Part shown: one piece after another, positions 37,143 through 46,721 of the stretch | How positions within the stretch are numbered: the first letter of the stretch is position 1 | How the letters are laid out: each line of letters opens with the position of its first letter | Assembly (NCBI GenBank): GCA_016743235.1 | Contig: VRZD01000015.1 | Coordinates: 1 to 64,000 of the forward strand | Direction: 5' to 3' | From: Pantanalinema sp. GBBB05 | Lineage (GTDB): Bacteria; Cyanobacteriota; Cyanobacteriia; Leptolyngbyales; Leptolyngbyaceae | Length of the DNA: 64,000 nt | Made by a program: the position numbers and the translations under genes | The notes under the pieces: model-generated | Database searches by the model: none | What the model saw: only the letters and a program-made list of their open reading frames with translations | What the model was told of the DNA's origin: nothing

Positions 37143-37221
37143 GCTAAAACCCTCTCTCTGAAAGGGTTTTAGCCAATAATGTTTTGACGGCAAAAAAATT
37201 TGCTCTTTTTTTGCCGTCAAA
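37143..37221 (+). terminator. Tandem hairpins after the response regulator
   Basis: The first stem is GCTAAAACCCT with AGGGTTTTAGC (37143-37173). The second, 16 bp, pairs TTTGACGGCAAAAAAA with TTTTTTTGCCGTCAAA (37183-37221) with a 7-nt loop. In the second the A and T runs lie inside the stem instead of after it, which is unusual for a terminator. Together they probably end the response regulator transcript. Confidence 0.65.
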
Positions 37222-37597
37222 CTTAAGATGGAAAGGTAAGATTCACACGCTATCCCAAAAGATTCTCTGGTTGGGGTAGCCTAACCAACACTTGTGGCAA
37301 GAATATTCTCGACCCCTGTTCGAGCCATCAGAGAAACTGTCTACTGCTGATTCGAGCTGTTGTTTAGCAACGTTATAAATGAGCAGACGACTAAGCTCTC
37401 ACGGCAGGTTAATTGATCCACCGAGCAATTAACGCTGTACAAATCTAAAGCAGCCAGGAATTTTTTCCTTATAAGGCAAATCTAATGCTTTAGGTTGATG
37501 TCAAGAACTAGAGTGTTGTTGTTAGGTTGATGTAGAAACTTTTGCAGGGAGAGTTCATTCCTTGCAACTCCACTAAACTGTTTGACTGTTTGCCTGG
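37222..37597. other. Intergenic region before the PadR gene
   Basis: A weak hairpin (GGTTGGGGTAGCCTAACC) lies near 37271. The rest is AT-rich, shows no conserved frame and probably holds the promoter of the PadR gene. Confidence 0.45.
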
Positions 37598-37990
37598 ATG
37601 GGAAAGATGACGTTCGACGATATCTATAACTTCTTTCAAGCTCCACCGCCTTTCTATCTCAACAAAGAACTAGCGGTCTGCTACGTACTCGCGGTCTTAT
37701 CCCGAGGCGATTCCTATGGAACTGAGTTAATTCAGCTTTTAGAGACGGATTACCCAACCTATCGCCTCTCTGACACCGTACTCTATAGTGCCCTGAAATT
37801 CCTTGAAGAAGAGGAAATGATTACTGGGTATTGGAAAAAGGTTGAGGGACGGGGGCGTCCACGCCGCATGTATCAAATCAAGCCAGAAGGTCTGCAACGT
37901 TCACAAGAGCTATCTAACCTTTGGTCTAATTATGTGAAGGACTATCACAGCTTACCTCCGGTGACGGGATTAGTTCAAACTCCAGGTTAG
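37598..37990 (+). CDS. PadR-family transcriptional regulator
   Basis: 130 residues. The winged-helix domain has NKELAVCYVLAVLSRGDSYG, TELIQLLETDYPTYRLSDTV, LYSALKFLEEEEMI and GRGRPRRMYQI, the canonical PadR layout (helix 3, wing, dimer helix). PadR repressors respond to small ligands or stress. Ligand and target are unknown; the CCB factor gene follows at about 200 bp and could be regulated by it. A second ATG three codons downstream is possible. Confidence 0.92.
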   Translation: MGKMTFDDIYNFFQAPPPFYLNKELAVCYVLAVLSRGDSYGTELIQLLETDYPTYRLSDTVLYSALKFLEEEEMITGYWKKVEGRGRPRRMYQIKPEGLQRSQELSNLWSNYVKDYHSLPPVTGLVQTPG

Positions 37991-38204
37991 CGCTCAAGTG
38001 TTGTATTAGGATGTTGTTAGCTGACGGTACATGATTGAGAACCGTTCGTAGCAGCAGATTTTTACATATAGTTGACAGTTGCTTCAGTATTTTTAACTCG
38101 TTTAGGACAAAATTAGCGATCGTAGTGACTTCCATTAATTCTAAAGAGTGGTCATGTTTACTAAACTTAAACTATGGCAATTCACTCTTATGAAGCTGGC
38201 AATC

Positions 38205-38750
38205 ATGAACAATCCGATTTTGTCCTCAACGTTTTTTCTGACGCTCCTTATGGCGATCGGACTGTTTTTCTTTATTCGAGCCTCTGTCAAGGATCGAACA
38301 CAGCTTGTGACGCTTGCTTCTGAGCAATCGGAAGCGTCCTTAGTAGAGCAATTGCAACAGTATTTTGCTCAACGTGCCTATCGGGTTACAGCCGTAAATC
38401 CTGAGCAAACCCAGGTGGCATTTGAGGGTCAGGTGCGTCCTAGCTTGTTTCTAGCGATATTTCTATCTCTGCTGGCAGCAATTGGCATTCTTTGCCTGAT
38501 TCTAGTTTTATCTATGCTATCTCCCGCTTGGTCAACCGGGCTATGGTTCCTAGTGCTGCTAGCACCGTTAGCTGGTGTATTTTACTGGCGAGGTGCGGCT
38601 CGTCCTGAGCAAGTGCTACTCACGGTCGAGCCCACTGTCCCTACGGCAACGATGCAGAGCCGGATTACAGTGACAGCCCATCGAGATGAGATTTTGGCAC
38701 TACAACGGCTTTTATCGCTTAAGCCGATTGATGAACCAAGCCATCACTAG
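38205..38750 (+). CDS. CCB2/CCB4-like cytochrome b6f heme-assembly factor (complex C subunit B)
   Basis: About 181 residues from MNNPILSSTFFLTLLMAIGL; the frame stays open to 38148, so a start at 38154 is possible. Two membrane segments flank a soluble part (LVEQLQQYFAQRAYRV, FEGQVRPSLFLAIFLSLLAA, LVLLAPLAGVFYWRGAARPE). This agrees with the cyanobacterial and plastid family that attaches heme ci to cytochrome b6 (CCB pathway). The match is to the family pattern as I know it. Confidence 0.78.
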   Translation: MNNPILSSTFFLTLLMAIGLFFFIRASVKDRTQLVTLASEQSEASLVEQLQQYFAQRAYRVTAVNPEQTQVAFEGQVRPSLFLAIFLSLLAAIGILCLILVLSMLSPAWSTGLWFLVLLAPLAGVFYWRGAARPEQVLLTVEPTVPTATMQSRITVTAHRDEILALQRLLSLKPIDEPSHH

Positions 38751-38788
38751 TGCCACCTCAAGTGTGAACTAAAACTTATTCATTAGAG

Positions 38789-38827
38789 AAACTCCACCGA
38801 GGCTGATGACCCAGGTGGAGTTTTTTT
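38789..38827 (+). terminator. Rho-independent terminator
   Basis: AAACTCCACC and GGTGGAGTTT form a perfect 10-bp stem with a 15-nt loop, followed by a run of T. It ends the CCB gene transcript. Confidence 0.92.
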
Positions 38828-38909
38828 AGTACTCTCTCTATCAGTGGAAGCAGAATTTTCCAGGGTAGGAGAGCTATTGCGATTGAGCTAATTTGCGATC
38901 GTCAAACGT

Positions 38910-39224
38910 TTACCGAGCGCGGGTAACCACCATGCTCTCGGGTACTTCGTCTGATAAACGCAGACTAGGAAATAGAAAATGATTCTCTTCGACGTATTGT
39001 GCCCCAAACAACCCCTTCTCTGCCCAGAAGTACCGATCCGTGGTATGCTCGTTCCGCTTCACTAGTAAAAGCGCAGGTGGAAGAATACCTTCGGAATGGA
39101 TAAACTTACGAGCTGCGGTAACGGGTTTATCCTCTCCACACTCGATGCTGAACTGAGGCACGTTCTCAAGAATCCGACGCCCCTCCTGCCGCCGACGGCT
39201 TTTACGCTTGCGTCTCCTTGCCAA
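38910..39224 (-). CDS. DUF3155 family protein, start TTG
   Basis: About 104 residues. The family begins M-A-R-R-R-K-R-K-S-R-R-R, and here the matching position is a TTG (L-A-R-R-R-K-R-K-S), with GGGGG 8 nt upstream as a ribosome site; no ATG fits. The domain reads IECGEDKPVTAARKFIHSEG, LLLVKRNEHTTDRYFWAEKG, YVEENHFLFPSL. DUF3155 occurs almost only in cyanobacteria and has no known function. The basic N-terminus may contact nucleic acid or ribosome. Confidence 0.87.
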   Translation of the reverse strand: MARRRKRKSRRRQEGRRILENVPQFSIECGEDKPVTAARKFIHSEGILPPALLLVKRNEHTTDRYFWAEKGLFGAQYVEENHFLFPSLRLSDEVPESMVVTRAR

Positions 39225-39598
39225 TCCCCTTACCCCCTTTTCTAGCGAATAAGTGTAGTGATAGTTACAAAAGCCGTCGCTAAGTATATCGGCTTGGCAG
39301 CAAAAATTCAACTTCTTTTAAACGATTGATACAAACTTTAAATCCTTCGGAGGTCGTAAGTTCGATTTCTTCAGGGTTTTAGCAATCTGTCACCAGCCGC
39401 TTACTTATAAAAAATTTATTAAACTTAAATTAGTTGACGAGATAAAACAGTCAATTGTTAAGTGGATCATCTAGTTAGAGGCTCCACCATTAGGGATAGA
39501 ACGTCTTAACATCAAAAGCAAGCTTCATCCTTCGGGTAGGATTGCTATTAGGACAGTTTCAACCGGCGTTAGGGCATTATTGCCTCCAAGAAAATTTG
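39225..39598. other. Intergenic region between divergent genes
   Basis: This AT-rich region should hold promoters for the DUF3155 gene and the kinase. An upstream TTG of the kinase frame lies at 39542. I see no hairpin, RNA gene or repeat of note. Confidence 0.45.
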
Positions 39599-41023
39599 AT
39601 GTTGTTGCCGACCAGTTCCGAATTTGTTGCCCTTTGCCGGGCACAGGTCAATCTCCTGACCCAAGGGTTAGGAGCATCGTTTAGTGCAATTTATTTAACC
39701 TCAGATTTAATCGAAGATGCGCAGTCGCGGCTAGTGCCGATCGTCACCTATCCCGAAGCTGCCGTTCACTGGGAAGCCGATTGGGTGCTATCGCGGTTAT
39801 CTGCTGCCCCTACAATTACCTCTACAACGCCGCAGCTGCCAGCGGATGCCGCCTCTGCGGATGTTGCGCTGCCTGCAAAACCAGTCACTTCTAGTGACTA
39901 TCCTGGCATCACTGCACCGAGTCAGCTGCTTCAGTCAGCTGAACTGCCTGCCTTGATGGCGACTCAACGGCAGATTGTGTTACCGCTATTACATGACGAA
40001 GCAATGCTGGGCTTGCTAGTGACTGGGCGCAACGATCGCGCTTGGAGCAGTTGGGAACAATCACAAATTCGTCAGATTGCTAATACCCTGGCGCTCGCCT
40101 GTGTGTTGGATCAACGTTATCAATGGCTGGAACGTGATCGCCAACAGCAGCAGTTATTCCAGGAACAGCAGCATGACATGATGGATAACCTGCTGCATCA
40201 ATTTCGCAATTCCCTGATGGCATTGCAGACCTTTGGCAAATTAATTCTCAAGCGCTTGCTGCCGGAAGATGCAAATCGGGATATTGCCAATAGTATTGTG
40301 CGGGAGGCGACTCGACTACGAGAACTATCCCAACAAATCGAATTGCTATCGGGCAGTCAAGCTGCCCCCTTATTACCCTCTGTAACCACAGCGGAGACCC
40401 AGGATCGTGCAGCTGAAGTTCCTGGTGTACCGTTGACTCCCAGTCTTTTAGCCGGTTCTAGCTTCACTCTAGAACCTTGTGCTGTAGAAGAGATCCTGAA
40501 ACCGCTGCTGGCATCCGCTACCACGATCGCTCAAGACCAAGAGTTAATCCTACAGGCAAGCATTCCTTCGGATTTACCGCTAGTTTGGGCAAGCCCCCAA
40601 GCGCTCCGAGAAGTGTTGAATAATCTGATCGAGAATGCCCTGAAATACACCCCCCGCGGGGGAAGCGTTCTAGTAACGGTAGCAGCTCTACCGTCTCAAT
40701 CCTGGCTAGAAATTGCCGTGACCGATACTGGCTGTGGGATTCCTGCTAAAGATTTGCCGCATATCTTTCAGCGACACTATCGAGGAGTACAGGCACAGAC
40801 AGATATTCCAGGTAGCGGGTTAGGTCTCGCGATCGCCCAAACTCTAGTCGAGCAAATGCACGGTGAAATCCAAGTCTTCAGTCCAGCGCGAGCAAGCCAC
40901 CTCATTCCTAGAACTGCCATCTCTCCACCTGCCAACCAGGGAGCCGGAACCACCTTGATTGTGCGGTTAGCGATCGTGCCACCATCAGAAGCCTCTCCAG
41001 CTAAAATCCAAGCTGCACCATAA
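39599..41023 (+). CDS. GAF-type sensor histidine kinase (cytosolic)
   Basis: About 474 residues from the ATG; a TTG 57 nt upstream is also possible. A GAF-like sensor with an Ala/Thr/Pro-rich insert (~20-160) is followed by the atypical HisKA box LLHQFRNSLMALQTFGKL, with His near 200, a form frequent in cyanobacterial kinases. The ATPase part has NNLIENALKYTPRGG, DTGCGIP and GSGLGLAIAQ. A second insert rich in Ala and Pro lies between them. There is no receiver or membrane segment; the partner is unknown. Confidence 0.87.
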   Translation: MLLPTSSEFVALCRAQVNLLTQGLGASFSAIYLTSDLIEDAQSRLVPIVTYPEAAVHWEADWVLSRLSAAPTITSTTPQLPADAASADVALPAKPVTSSDYPGITAPSQLLQSAELPALMATQRQIVLPLLHDEAMLGLLVTGRNDRAWSSWEQSQIRQIANTLALACVLDQRYQWLERDRQQQQLFQEQQHDMMDNLLHQFRNSLMALQTFGKLILKRLLPEDANRDIANSIVREATRLRELSQQIELLSGSQAAPLLPSVTTAETQDRAAEVPGVPLTPSLLAGSSFTLEPCAVEEILKPLLASATTIAQDQELILQASIPSDLPLVWASPQALREVLNNLIENALKYTPRGGSVLVTVAALPSQSWLEIAVTDTGCGIPAKDLPHIFQRHYRGVQAQTDIPGSGLGLAIAQTLVEQMHGEIQVFSPARASHLIPRTAISPPANQGAGTTLIVRLAIVPPSEASPAKIQAAP

Positions 41024-41111
41024 GCAAGGGGCATAGTTAGATCGGCTTCAAGCCATCCTACGCCCTGATTTGCTGTCGCTCATATCAGTATCCAGACCAA
41101 GGAAGATGCGG

Positions 41112-41142
41112 GTAGAGACATGGGTTGATGTCATGCCTCTAC
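41112..41142. repeat. Hairpin of the GTAGAGAC...CTCTAC type between convergent genes
   Basis: GTAGAG-A-CATG pairs with CATG-C-CTCTAC with one A-C mismatch and a 9-nt loop. Hairpins with these ends are common intergenic repeats in cyanobacteria; here it lies between a kinase and the SLH gene, which converge. It may end both transcripts. Confidence 0.5.
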
Positions 41143-41172
41143 GCCCGGTCGCAGCCCATGCTACTAGCCAGC

Positions 41173-42441
41173 CTACTGGCCGCTAGCACTAACTGGAATG
41201 GTTAAGTCAGAATTCAACGTCAGGCTAAGGTCGCTGTTCGGTTCTACCGAAATCAACGTCACTTTATCCCGACCAACAACTGCCCCTAACAAAGTACCAG
41301 CCGCTGTCCCTGTCAACACTTCCCAGGCTTGGATTTTCTTATCACCCGTAACGGCTGCAATCCCAGCCGCTGCCCCACTACCAACCGCAGCACCCGCTAA
41401 GAGCTTACCGACAGAAACCCCCTGAGTGACTGTTTCAGTTCTAGTAATAACTTCCGAGGTAGCATTAACTGCTAGCCGATCGTTCGAAGGCAAAACGATT
41501 TCACTAGCCACAAACTGCGCCCCTGTGCCACCTTGAACAACTTGGAGCTGTCCAATCACATCACTACCCGCTGGAATTAGCACTCGACCACTGGAGGTAA
41601 CCACATTCTGAGCCACTTTCAGCACTAAGGGAATAGGCGAAGGCTCATCTTGCGACAGCAGAATCTTTTCAGCCCCTTCATAGCGAATGGGAATTGCTGT
41701 TCCGGCTGGAATTCGGATGGCAGAAGGTTGAGGCGCCTGAGCACCCACAATGTAAGGAGAATTAATCGCAGCAACCTGCCCAGTGCTGACCAATGCCTGG
41801 TAGATTAGCGCTGCCACTTCAGCTCTAGTGGCTGCCCGATTCGGGTTGAAGAATTTGACATCCGGGTAGTTGACAATCATCTGCCGTTGGGTAGCAGCCG
41901 CAACACCAGGACGAGCATAGGCAGGAATGGCAGCCGCATCGCTATAGGCAGAGGCCAAGATAGTCTCAGCATTGGCAGTAGCGGTATAGCCTAACCCATC
42001 CGTTAATGAAACCGGAATCTGCGTCCGCGGAATATTTTCGTCGGGACGGAATTGATTACCGGGATAGCCCGTCATAAAGCCCAGTGCATAGGCTCGCTGA
42101 ATTTGATTCGAGGCCCAGTAGCCCGATGGGACATCAACAAAGTTAATTGGGCTGCGAACCGCTGTCCGCCCTCCGAATGCCTTAGCAATCATGGAGGCAT
42201 ATTGAGCACGAGTCACTGGCTCTTCAGGACGGAATGTGCCATCTGGAAAACCTGAAATCACCCCTGCCGAAACAAGAGCATTAATAAACCCATTAGCCCA
42301 ATAGCTAGAAGGAACGTCAGGGAAGGCAGATTGGGCAACGGCTGGAGCAGGATTCATGAGCATCGGGGCAACAGTGCCGGTTGCTACACCAAATGTTAGT
42401 AGTAAAGCTGCTCCAGATTTCCATGCACGAGAGTACACCAT
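41173..42441 (-). CDS. SLH-domain protein with C-terminal glycine zipper
   Basis: About 422 residues. A signal peptide (~1-38, ending PAPAVAQ) is followed by SLH repeats (FPDVPSSYWANGFINALVSA, FVDVPSGYWASNQIQRAYAL, and a weaker third). The C-terminal part has a beta domain and the Gly/Ala-rich zipper LLAGAAVGSGAAAGIAAV, then a short hydrophobic stretch. The SLH repeats anchor it to peptidoglycan. The start is the ATG, which has GGAGA about 7 nt upstream; a TTG further up is less likely. It is not the standard SLH-OprB porin: there is no C-terminal barrel. Confidence 0.87.
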   Translation of the reverse strand: MVYSRAWKSGAALLLTFGVATGTVAPMLMNPAPAVAQSAFPDVPSSYWANGFINALVSAGVISGFPDGTFRPEEPVTRAQYASMIAKAFGGRTAVRSPINFVDVPSGYWASNQIQRAYALGFMTGYPGNQFRPDENIPRTQIPVSLTDGLGYTATANAETILASAYSDAAAIPAYARPGVAAATQRQMIVNYPDVKFFNPNRAATRAEVAALIYQALVSTGQVAAINSPYIVGAQAPQPSAIRIPAGTAIPIRYEGAEKILLSQDEPSPIPLVLKVAQNVVTSSGRVLIPAGSDVIGQLQVVQGGTGAQFVASEIVLPSNDRLAVNATSEVITRTETVTQGVSVGKLLAGAAVGSGAAAGIAAVTGDKKIQAWEVLTGTAAGTLLGAVVGRDKVTLISVEPNSDLSLTLNSDLTIPVSASGQ

Positions 42442-42925
42442 GAGAGAGTTCTCCAAAGAAACATCGACTATTCGTTAGTTATGTAGACCTTGTATAAGCT
42501 AAAAGGTTCCTACGTAATATCACCGTAAAAACGAAAATTTTTGGCAGATTTCTACCAAATTAGGGAATTGATACCGTCCTATCTTCCCACCGTTGATTCT
42601 AAAGACGTAGCATGAGTCAATTAGTTCTCCTACAAACACAGCAAACTTAGTCATTCAGGCGATATGCTAACGCCACAACCTGAATTGAAATGGTATTTTT
42701 ACCATATCTGGCTGCGATCGCTGCATTAGCCATGAATTGCCGCCTGGAGGGATGCACACAGATGAAAAAGGTGCTGGAAACCGTTACCCAGGAGGGCTAT
42801 CCCTAGCTCTCGCCCTTGATGATACTCGCTTCTTTTCGAGATGAACGATTAATCTATTGACAACTAATTACTAACCTCTGACTACTAAATAACGATTTAA
42901 CTTAAATTCTTTCGTAGTAACTCTG
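42442..42925. other. Intergenic region with a possible 38-residue frame
   Basis: On the plus strand 42690-42806 encodes a frame that begins MVFLPYLAAIAALAMNCRLE and has two Cys, with a HIP1 octamer inside. It is too short to judge and has no strong ribosome site. It could be an upstream frame of the kinase that follows. Otherwise the region is AT-rich and holds promoters for divergent genes. Confidence 0.4.
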
Positions 42926-45145
42926 GTGCAAGCTGGTTTAAATCGGAAGATGGCGTTAGCAACCGAATTGGGCGGTTACTACACTTGTAGGGATGAGGGC
43001 AAGATGTTGGGGTCGGAGCAGTTAGGTGCAATCCGGGAGTGTTGTCGAGATGATGCCGCGTTTCAGCAACTATTGGGGATTCTGGAACCCTTACTGAACC
43101 CCCCAGCTTGCCATCCAGGCTCCAGCCAAAGTCAAGCCCGGTATGAAGCCATGCTGAATCTGATGCCCGATCGCGTATTCCGAGTGAGCCGTGATGGGGA
43201 CAATCTAGATTTTAAGGGTACTCAGGAAGATACTGAGCATGGGGTGGTGCGGGAGACAGTGATTGGCAGTAATCTCCGCCAGTTCGTTCCCCCAGACGTC
43301 GCAGAACGCTGTTTAAGTGCGATCGCTCGGGCTTTAGAAACTAGAACTCTGCAAGTATTTGAGTATCAGATCCCCAAAGCCTGGGAACCCAATGCTGGAG
43401 AGCTGCGGGATTATGAGGTACGAGTGGTGGTCAGTGGTGCCGAAGAAGTGCTGGCGATCGAACGCGACATTACCGAGCGTAAACGGGCAGAGACAGCATT
43501 ACGTCGGAGTGAGGAACGGAATCGAGCCTTTTTAAATGCCATTCCCGACCTGATGTTTCGGATTGCTCGGGATGGCACTTATCTCGATTTCAAAGCCGAT
43601 CAAGAACAAGATTTTGCCTTCACCCCCGAAGAAATGCTGGGACGCACGGTGTATGATGTGCTGCCTCTAGACATTGCACAACAGCGCATGTACTACATTG
43701 AACAAGCCTTACAGACAGGAGACACCCAAGTTTTTGAGTATCCGCTGCTACATCATGGGGAAATGCGTGACTATGAAGGTCGGATTGTGGTCAGTGGCGA
43801 GGATGAAGTCCTGGCAATCATGCGCGACATCACCGATCGCAAACGCACTGAAGCCCAGTTACGGATCAATACCGAACGCGATCGCTTACTGGGGCAAATT
43901 GCCCTCCGGATTCACCGATCACTGAATCTGGACCAAATCCTCACCACCACTGTGGCGGAAGTGCGGCAGTTTCTGCAAGCCGATCGCGTATTTATTGGTC
44001 AGATTGATCAAACCTGGCAGGGGCGAGTTGTGGCAGAATCAGCGGCTCCCGAATGGGGATCGATTCTAGCCTGGATCGCGGATGACATTTACCTGCGGGA
44101 GATCCGGGTCTTATTTGAGCAAGGGCAAGTACAAGCGATCGATGATACAACCGCTGCCGACGTATCACCGTTGCTGGCAGAATACTATGCTCGTTGTCAG
44201 ATTAAAGCCAGTTTGGGAGTACCGATTACCCTAGGCGACGAGTTCTTTGGAGTGCTAATTGCCAACCAATGCTCAACTCCCCGCCACTGGCAAGTCTTTG
44301 AGGTTGAATTGCTTGCCCAGTTAGCCACTCAGGTGGCGATCGCCATCCAGCAAGCAGAGCTTTACCAACAGGTGCAGACTCTCAATGCCAATTTGGAATA
44401 CCAGGTGCAGGAACGAACTGCGCAACTGCAACAGAAAATGCTGGAATTGCAAGACCTGGATCACTTAAAAGACGACTTCCTCCACGCGGTTTCCCATGAT
44501 TTGCGGACTCCCGTTATGGGTATGGCGCTGGTGCTCAAAAACCTTCAGAATAAATGCCACGATACGATTACCTTGTCCCGATCGATTCTGGATCGAATGG
44601 TCCAGAGTTGCGATCGGCAGCTTGCCATGATCAACTCGCTGTTAGAAGCCCATTCCAGCGAAACTCGTGGAGTCACTTTAAACTACGAGTTGGTCAATCT
44701 GGGGAGGCTAACTCAGACGATCGCGGCTGACTTAGAACCTTTATTGGCAGAAAATCAGACCACTCTAATCAATCTCTTTCCAGCCGATCTCCCAGTCGTT
44801 ACGGCAGATCCCGCTCAAATTCAGCGAGTGTTCGAGAACCTAATTACTAATGCCCTCAAACATAATCCGGTTGGGCTAACGGTAACTTTAAGCGCCAGAG
44901 TTGAAGATGAATGGATCCGGTGCAGCATTCAGGATACGGGGATGGGCATTAGTCAACCGGAGCAAGAGTCTTTGTTCGATCGCTATGTTCGCGGCTCCCG
45001 TGCCCGCCGCTCATCAGGAATTGGCTTAGGACTGTATCTTTGTCGGCAGATTATTACTGCGCATGGCGGACAGATTGGGGTCATTAGTGAAGCGGGACAG
45101 GGAGCCACGTTTTGGTTTACCTTGCCCCTTGCAGTCAACGGTTAA
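42926..45145 (+). CDS. PAS-PAS-GAF sensor histidine kinase
   Basis: 739 residues from a GTG (an ATG 24 nt downstream is possible). Two closely similar PAS domains (~68-190 and ~195-310) share LMPDRVFRVSRDG/AIPDLMFRIARDG and the end VLAI-x-RDIT-x-RKR, so one is likely a duplicate of the other. A GAF follows at ~325-480, of phytochrome type but with Leu in place of the bilin Cys (VSPLLAEYYARC). HisKA is at FLHAVSHDLRTPVMG (His ~523) and the ATPase has NALKHNP, DTGMGIS and GIGLGLYLC. It overlaps the convergent EamA gene by 11 bp. Confidence 0.88.
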   Translation: MQAGLNRKMALATELGGYYTCRDEGKMLGSEQLGAIRECCRDDAAFQQLLGILEPLLNPPACHPGSSQSQARYEAMLNLMPDRVFRVSRDGDNLDFKGTQEDTEHGVVRETVIGSNLRQFVPPDVAERCLSAIARALETRTLQVFEYQIPKAWEPNAGELRDYEVRVVVSGAEEVLAIERDITERKRAETALRRSEERNRAFLNAIPDLMFRIARDGTYLDFKADQEQDFAFTPEEMLGRTVYDVLPLDIAQQRMYYIEQALQTGDTQVFEYPLLHHGEMRDYEGRIVVSGEDEVLAIMRDITDRKRTEAQLRINTERDRLLGQIALRIHRSLNLDQILTTTVAEVRQFLQADRVFIGQIDQTWQGRVVAESAAPEWGSILAWIADDIYLREIRVLFEQGQVQAIDDTTAADVSPLLAEYYARCQIKASLGVPITLGDEFFGVLIANQCSTPRHWQVFEVELLAQLATQVAIAIQQAELYQQVQTLNANLEYQVQERTAQLQQKMLELQDLDHLKDDFLHAVSHDLRTPVMGMALVLKNLQNKCHDTITLSRSILDRMVQSCDRQLAMINSLLEAHSSETRGVTLNYELVNLGRLTQTIAADLEPLLAENQTTLINLFPADLPVVTADPAQIQRVFENLITNALKHNPVGLTVTLSARVEDEWIRCSIQDTGMGISQPEQESLFDRYVRGSRARRSSGIGLGLYLCRQIITAHGGQIGVISEAGQGATFWFTLPLAVNG

Positions 45146-46031
45146 ATAATAACCAGACTCCAGCGATCGCGACTAAAACCCCTAGGATTGCTCGCAAGCT
45201 AACCTTTTCCCCCATTACTATCGCGATCGGCAACACAAACACGGGGCTAATCGCTAGCAAGGATTGGGCAACGCCTGTCGCGGTATATTTGAATGCGATT
45301 TGCTGTAACCATAAAGCTAAATAGGTGCTGGCAAAAGCGGTGCCGATTAACGTCAGTAAAAATCGGCGATTGCTTAAGGGCTGAAATTCTTGCCACGATC
45401 GACGTTGCCAGATTGCCCATAGGAGTAGCACGAATTGCCCGCCTAGTAAGCGCACCAATGTACTCCATAATGGATCAATTTCACTTCCTGCCAGAGCCGC
45501 ACGAGATAGAACTCCTCCTCCTGCCTGCCCCAGGGCAGCGAGAGTTCCCCAAATAATGCCTGGACCCAGAGAACTGGGAGATGAAGACGGGGCAGAAGCT
45601 GGGCTGCGTTCGAGGACCACCCAGGTCACTCCTGAAACAGTCAGGAGAATACCAATCCACGCGATCGTGGACAACTGTTCTTGTAATCCAACTAGCGCTA
45701 ACAGGGCGGCTAGAGGGGGAGCTAACGATTCTAGTACTAATGCCCGTCTAGTCCCCAAATGGTTCAGAGCCGCAAAGTAAGCGGTATCACCAAACCCAAT
45801 GCCAATAGCACCACTGAGCAGTAATAGACCTACAGCAGGCAGGGGTACGGTAGGAAATAAACTGCTACGGAGCAATAGGGTGAGGATGAGTAGCCCGATC
45901 GCGATCATCCCTTTGGCTAAATTCAGCATTAACGGCGTCAGTTGCCGTCCAAGCTGGGTGTAGATCACCGAAGCGACTGCCCAGATTAATGCCGCACTAA
46001 GGGCAGCGAATTCACCCCGAAACTCAAACAT
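45135..46031 (-). CDS. EamA/DMT-family transporter
   Basis: 298 residues with ten hydrophobic segments in two EamA halves. Typical segments are FAALSAALIWAVASVIYTQL near the start, GFGDTAYFAALNHLGTRRAL, and in the second half GTLAALGQAGGGVLSRAALA. Such proteins export metabolites or amino acids, but the substrate cannot be read from sequence. Its 3' end overlaps the end of the kinase gene on the other strand by 11 bp. Monocistronic. Confidence 0.9.
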   Translation of the reverse strand: MFEFRGEFAALSAALIWAVASVIYTQLGRQLTPLMLNLAKGMIAIGLLILTLLLRSSLFPTVPLPAVGLLLLSGAIGIGFGDTAYFAALNHLGTRRALVLESLAPPLAALLALVGLQEQLSTIAWIGILLTVSGVTWVVLERSPASAPSSSPSSLGPGIIWGTLAALGQAGGGVLSRAALAGSEIDPLWSTLVRLLGGQFVLLLWAIWQRRSWQEFQPLSNRRFLLTLIGTAFASTYLALWLQQIAFKYTATGVAQSLLAISPVFVLPIAIVMGEKVSLRAILGVLVAIAGVWLLFNR

Positions 46032-46265
46032 AAATAATCTGTAATCACCAGTTAATAGTTAATATTTGGCAAAATCAGGTTTTTCCTGGGAATATCTGGC
46101 ATTGTAGGCTCCTGCCTAGGGTTTAGGTTGCCCTTGCTTGCAACTCATTGTTTAAATCATGCTGTTGACCAATGAAATCCTTGATCGGTGCAACGTATAA
46201 TTCATCAAACTTACTGAGGTAACTCAGCACCATCCTTAGTTGAAACAAAAGATAAGGAGATATCC

Positions 46266-46697
46266 ATGACCACAGCAAAACAGGGCGATACGGTGAAAGT
46301 GCATTACACCGGTAAGCTAGAGGATGGCACCGTGTTTGATTCTTCTAGCGATCGCGATCCGTTAGAGTTCACGCTTGGCACAGGCATGATTATTCCTGGA
46401 TTTGAGCAAGCCGTATTAGGCATGAGTCCCGGAGAATCGAAAACCCAAGTGATTGCGCCGGATATGGCGTATGGTCCCTACCTACAAGAAATGGTGGTTG
46501 TGGTCGATCGTGCCCAAATTCCCGATGAAATTGAGCCAGAGGTTGGGCAACAACTTCATATCCAGCACGACTCGACTGGACAGTTGATTCCCGTAGTCAT
46601 TACCGACGTTTCCGGTTCTGCCGTTACCCTAGATGCTAATCATCCCTTAGCTGGAGAAGATCTGACTTTTGATATTCAGCTGGTGGAGATCGGGTAG
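46266..46697 (+). CDS. FKBP-type peptidyl-prolyl cis-trans isomerase, SlyD-like
   Basis: 143 residues. The FKBP core reads GDTVKVHYTGKLEDGTVFDS, LEFTLGTGMIIPGFEQAVLG and MSPGESKTQVIAPDMAYG, with the IF-domain layout of SlyD. There is no His/Cys-rich metal tail as in E. coli SlyD. It accelerates proline isomerisation and helps folding. AAGGAGAT lies about 6 nt before the ATG, a very strong ribosome site. It precedes the nif island, but nothing shows it acts there. Monocistronic. Confidence 0.92.
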   Translation: MTTAKQGDTVKVHYTGKLEDGTVFDSSSDRDPLEFTLGTGMIIPGFEQAVLGMSPGESKTQVIAPDMAYGPYLQEMVVVVDRAQIPDEIEPEVGQQLHIQHDSTGQLIPVVITDVSGSAVTLDANHPLAGEDLTFDIQLVEIG

Positions 46698-46721
46698 GCA
46701 GGATTAAGGTCATTTACACTC

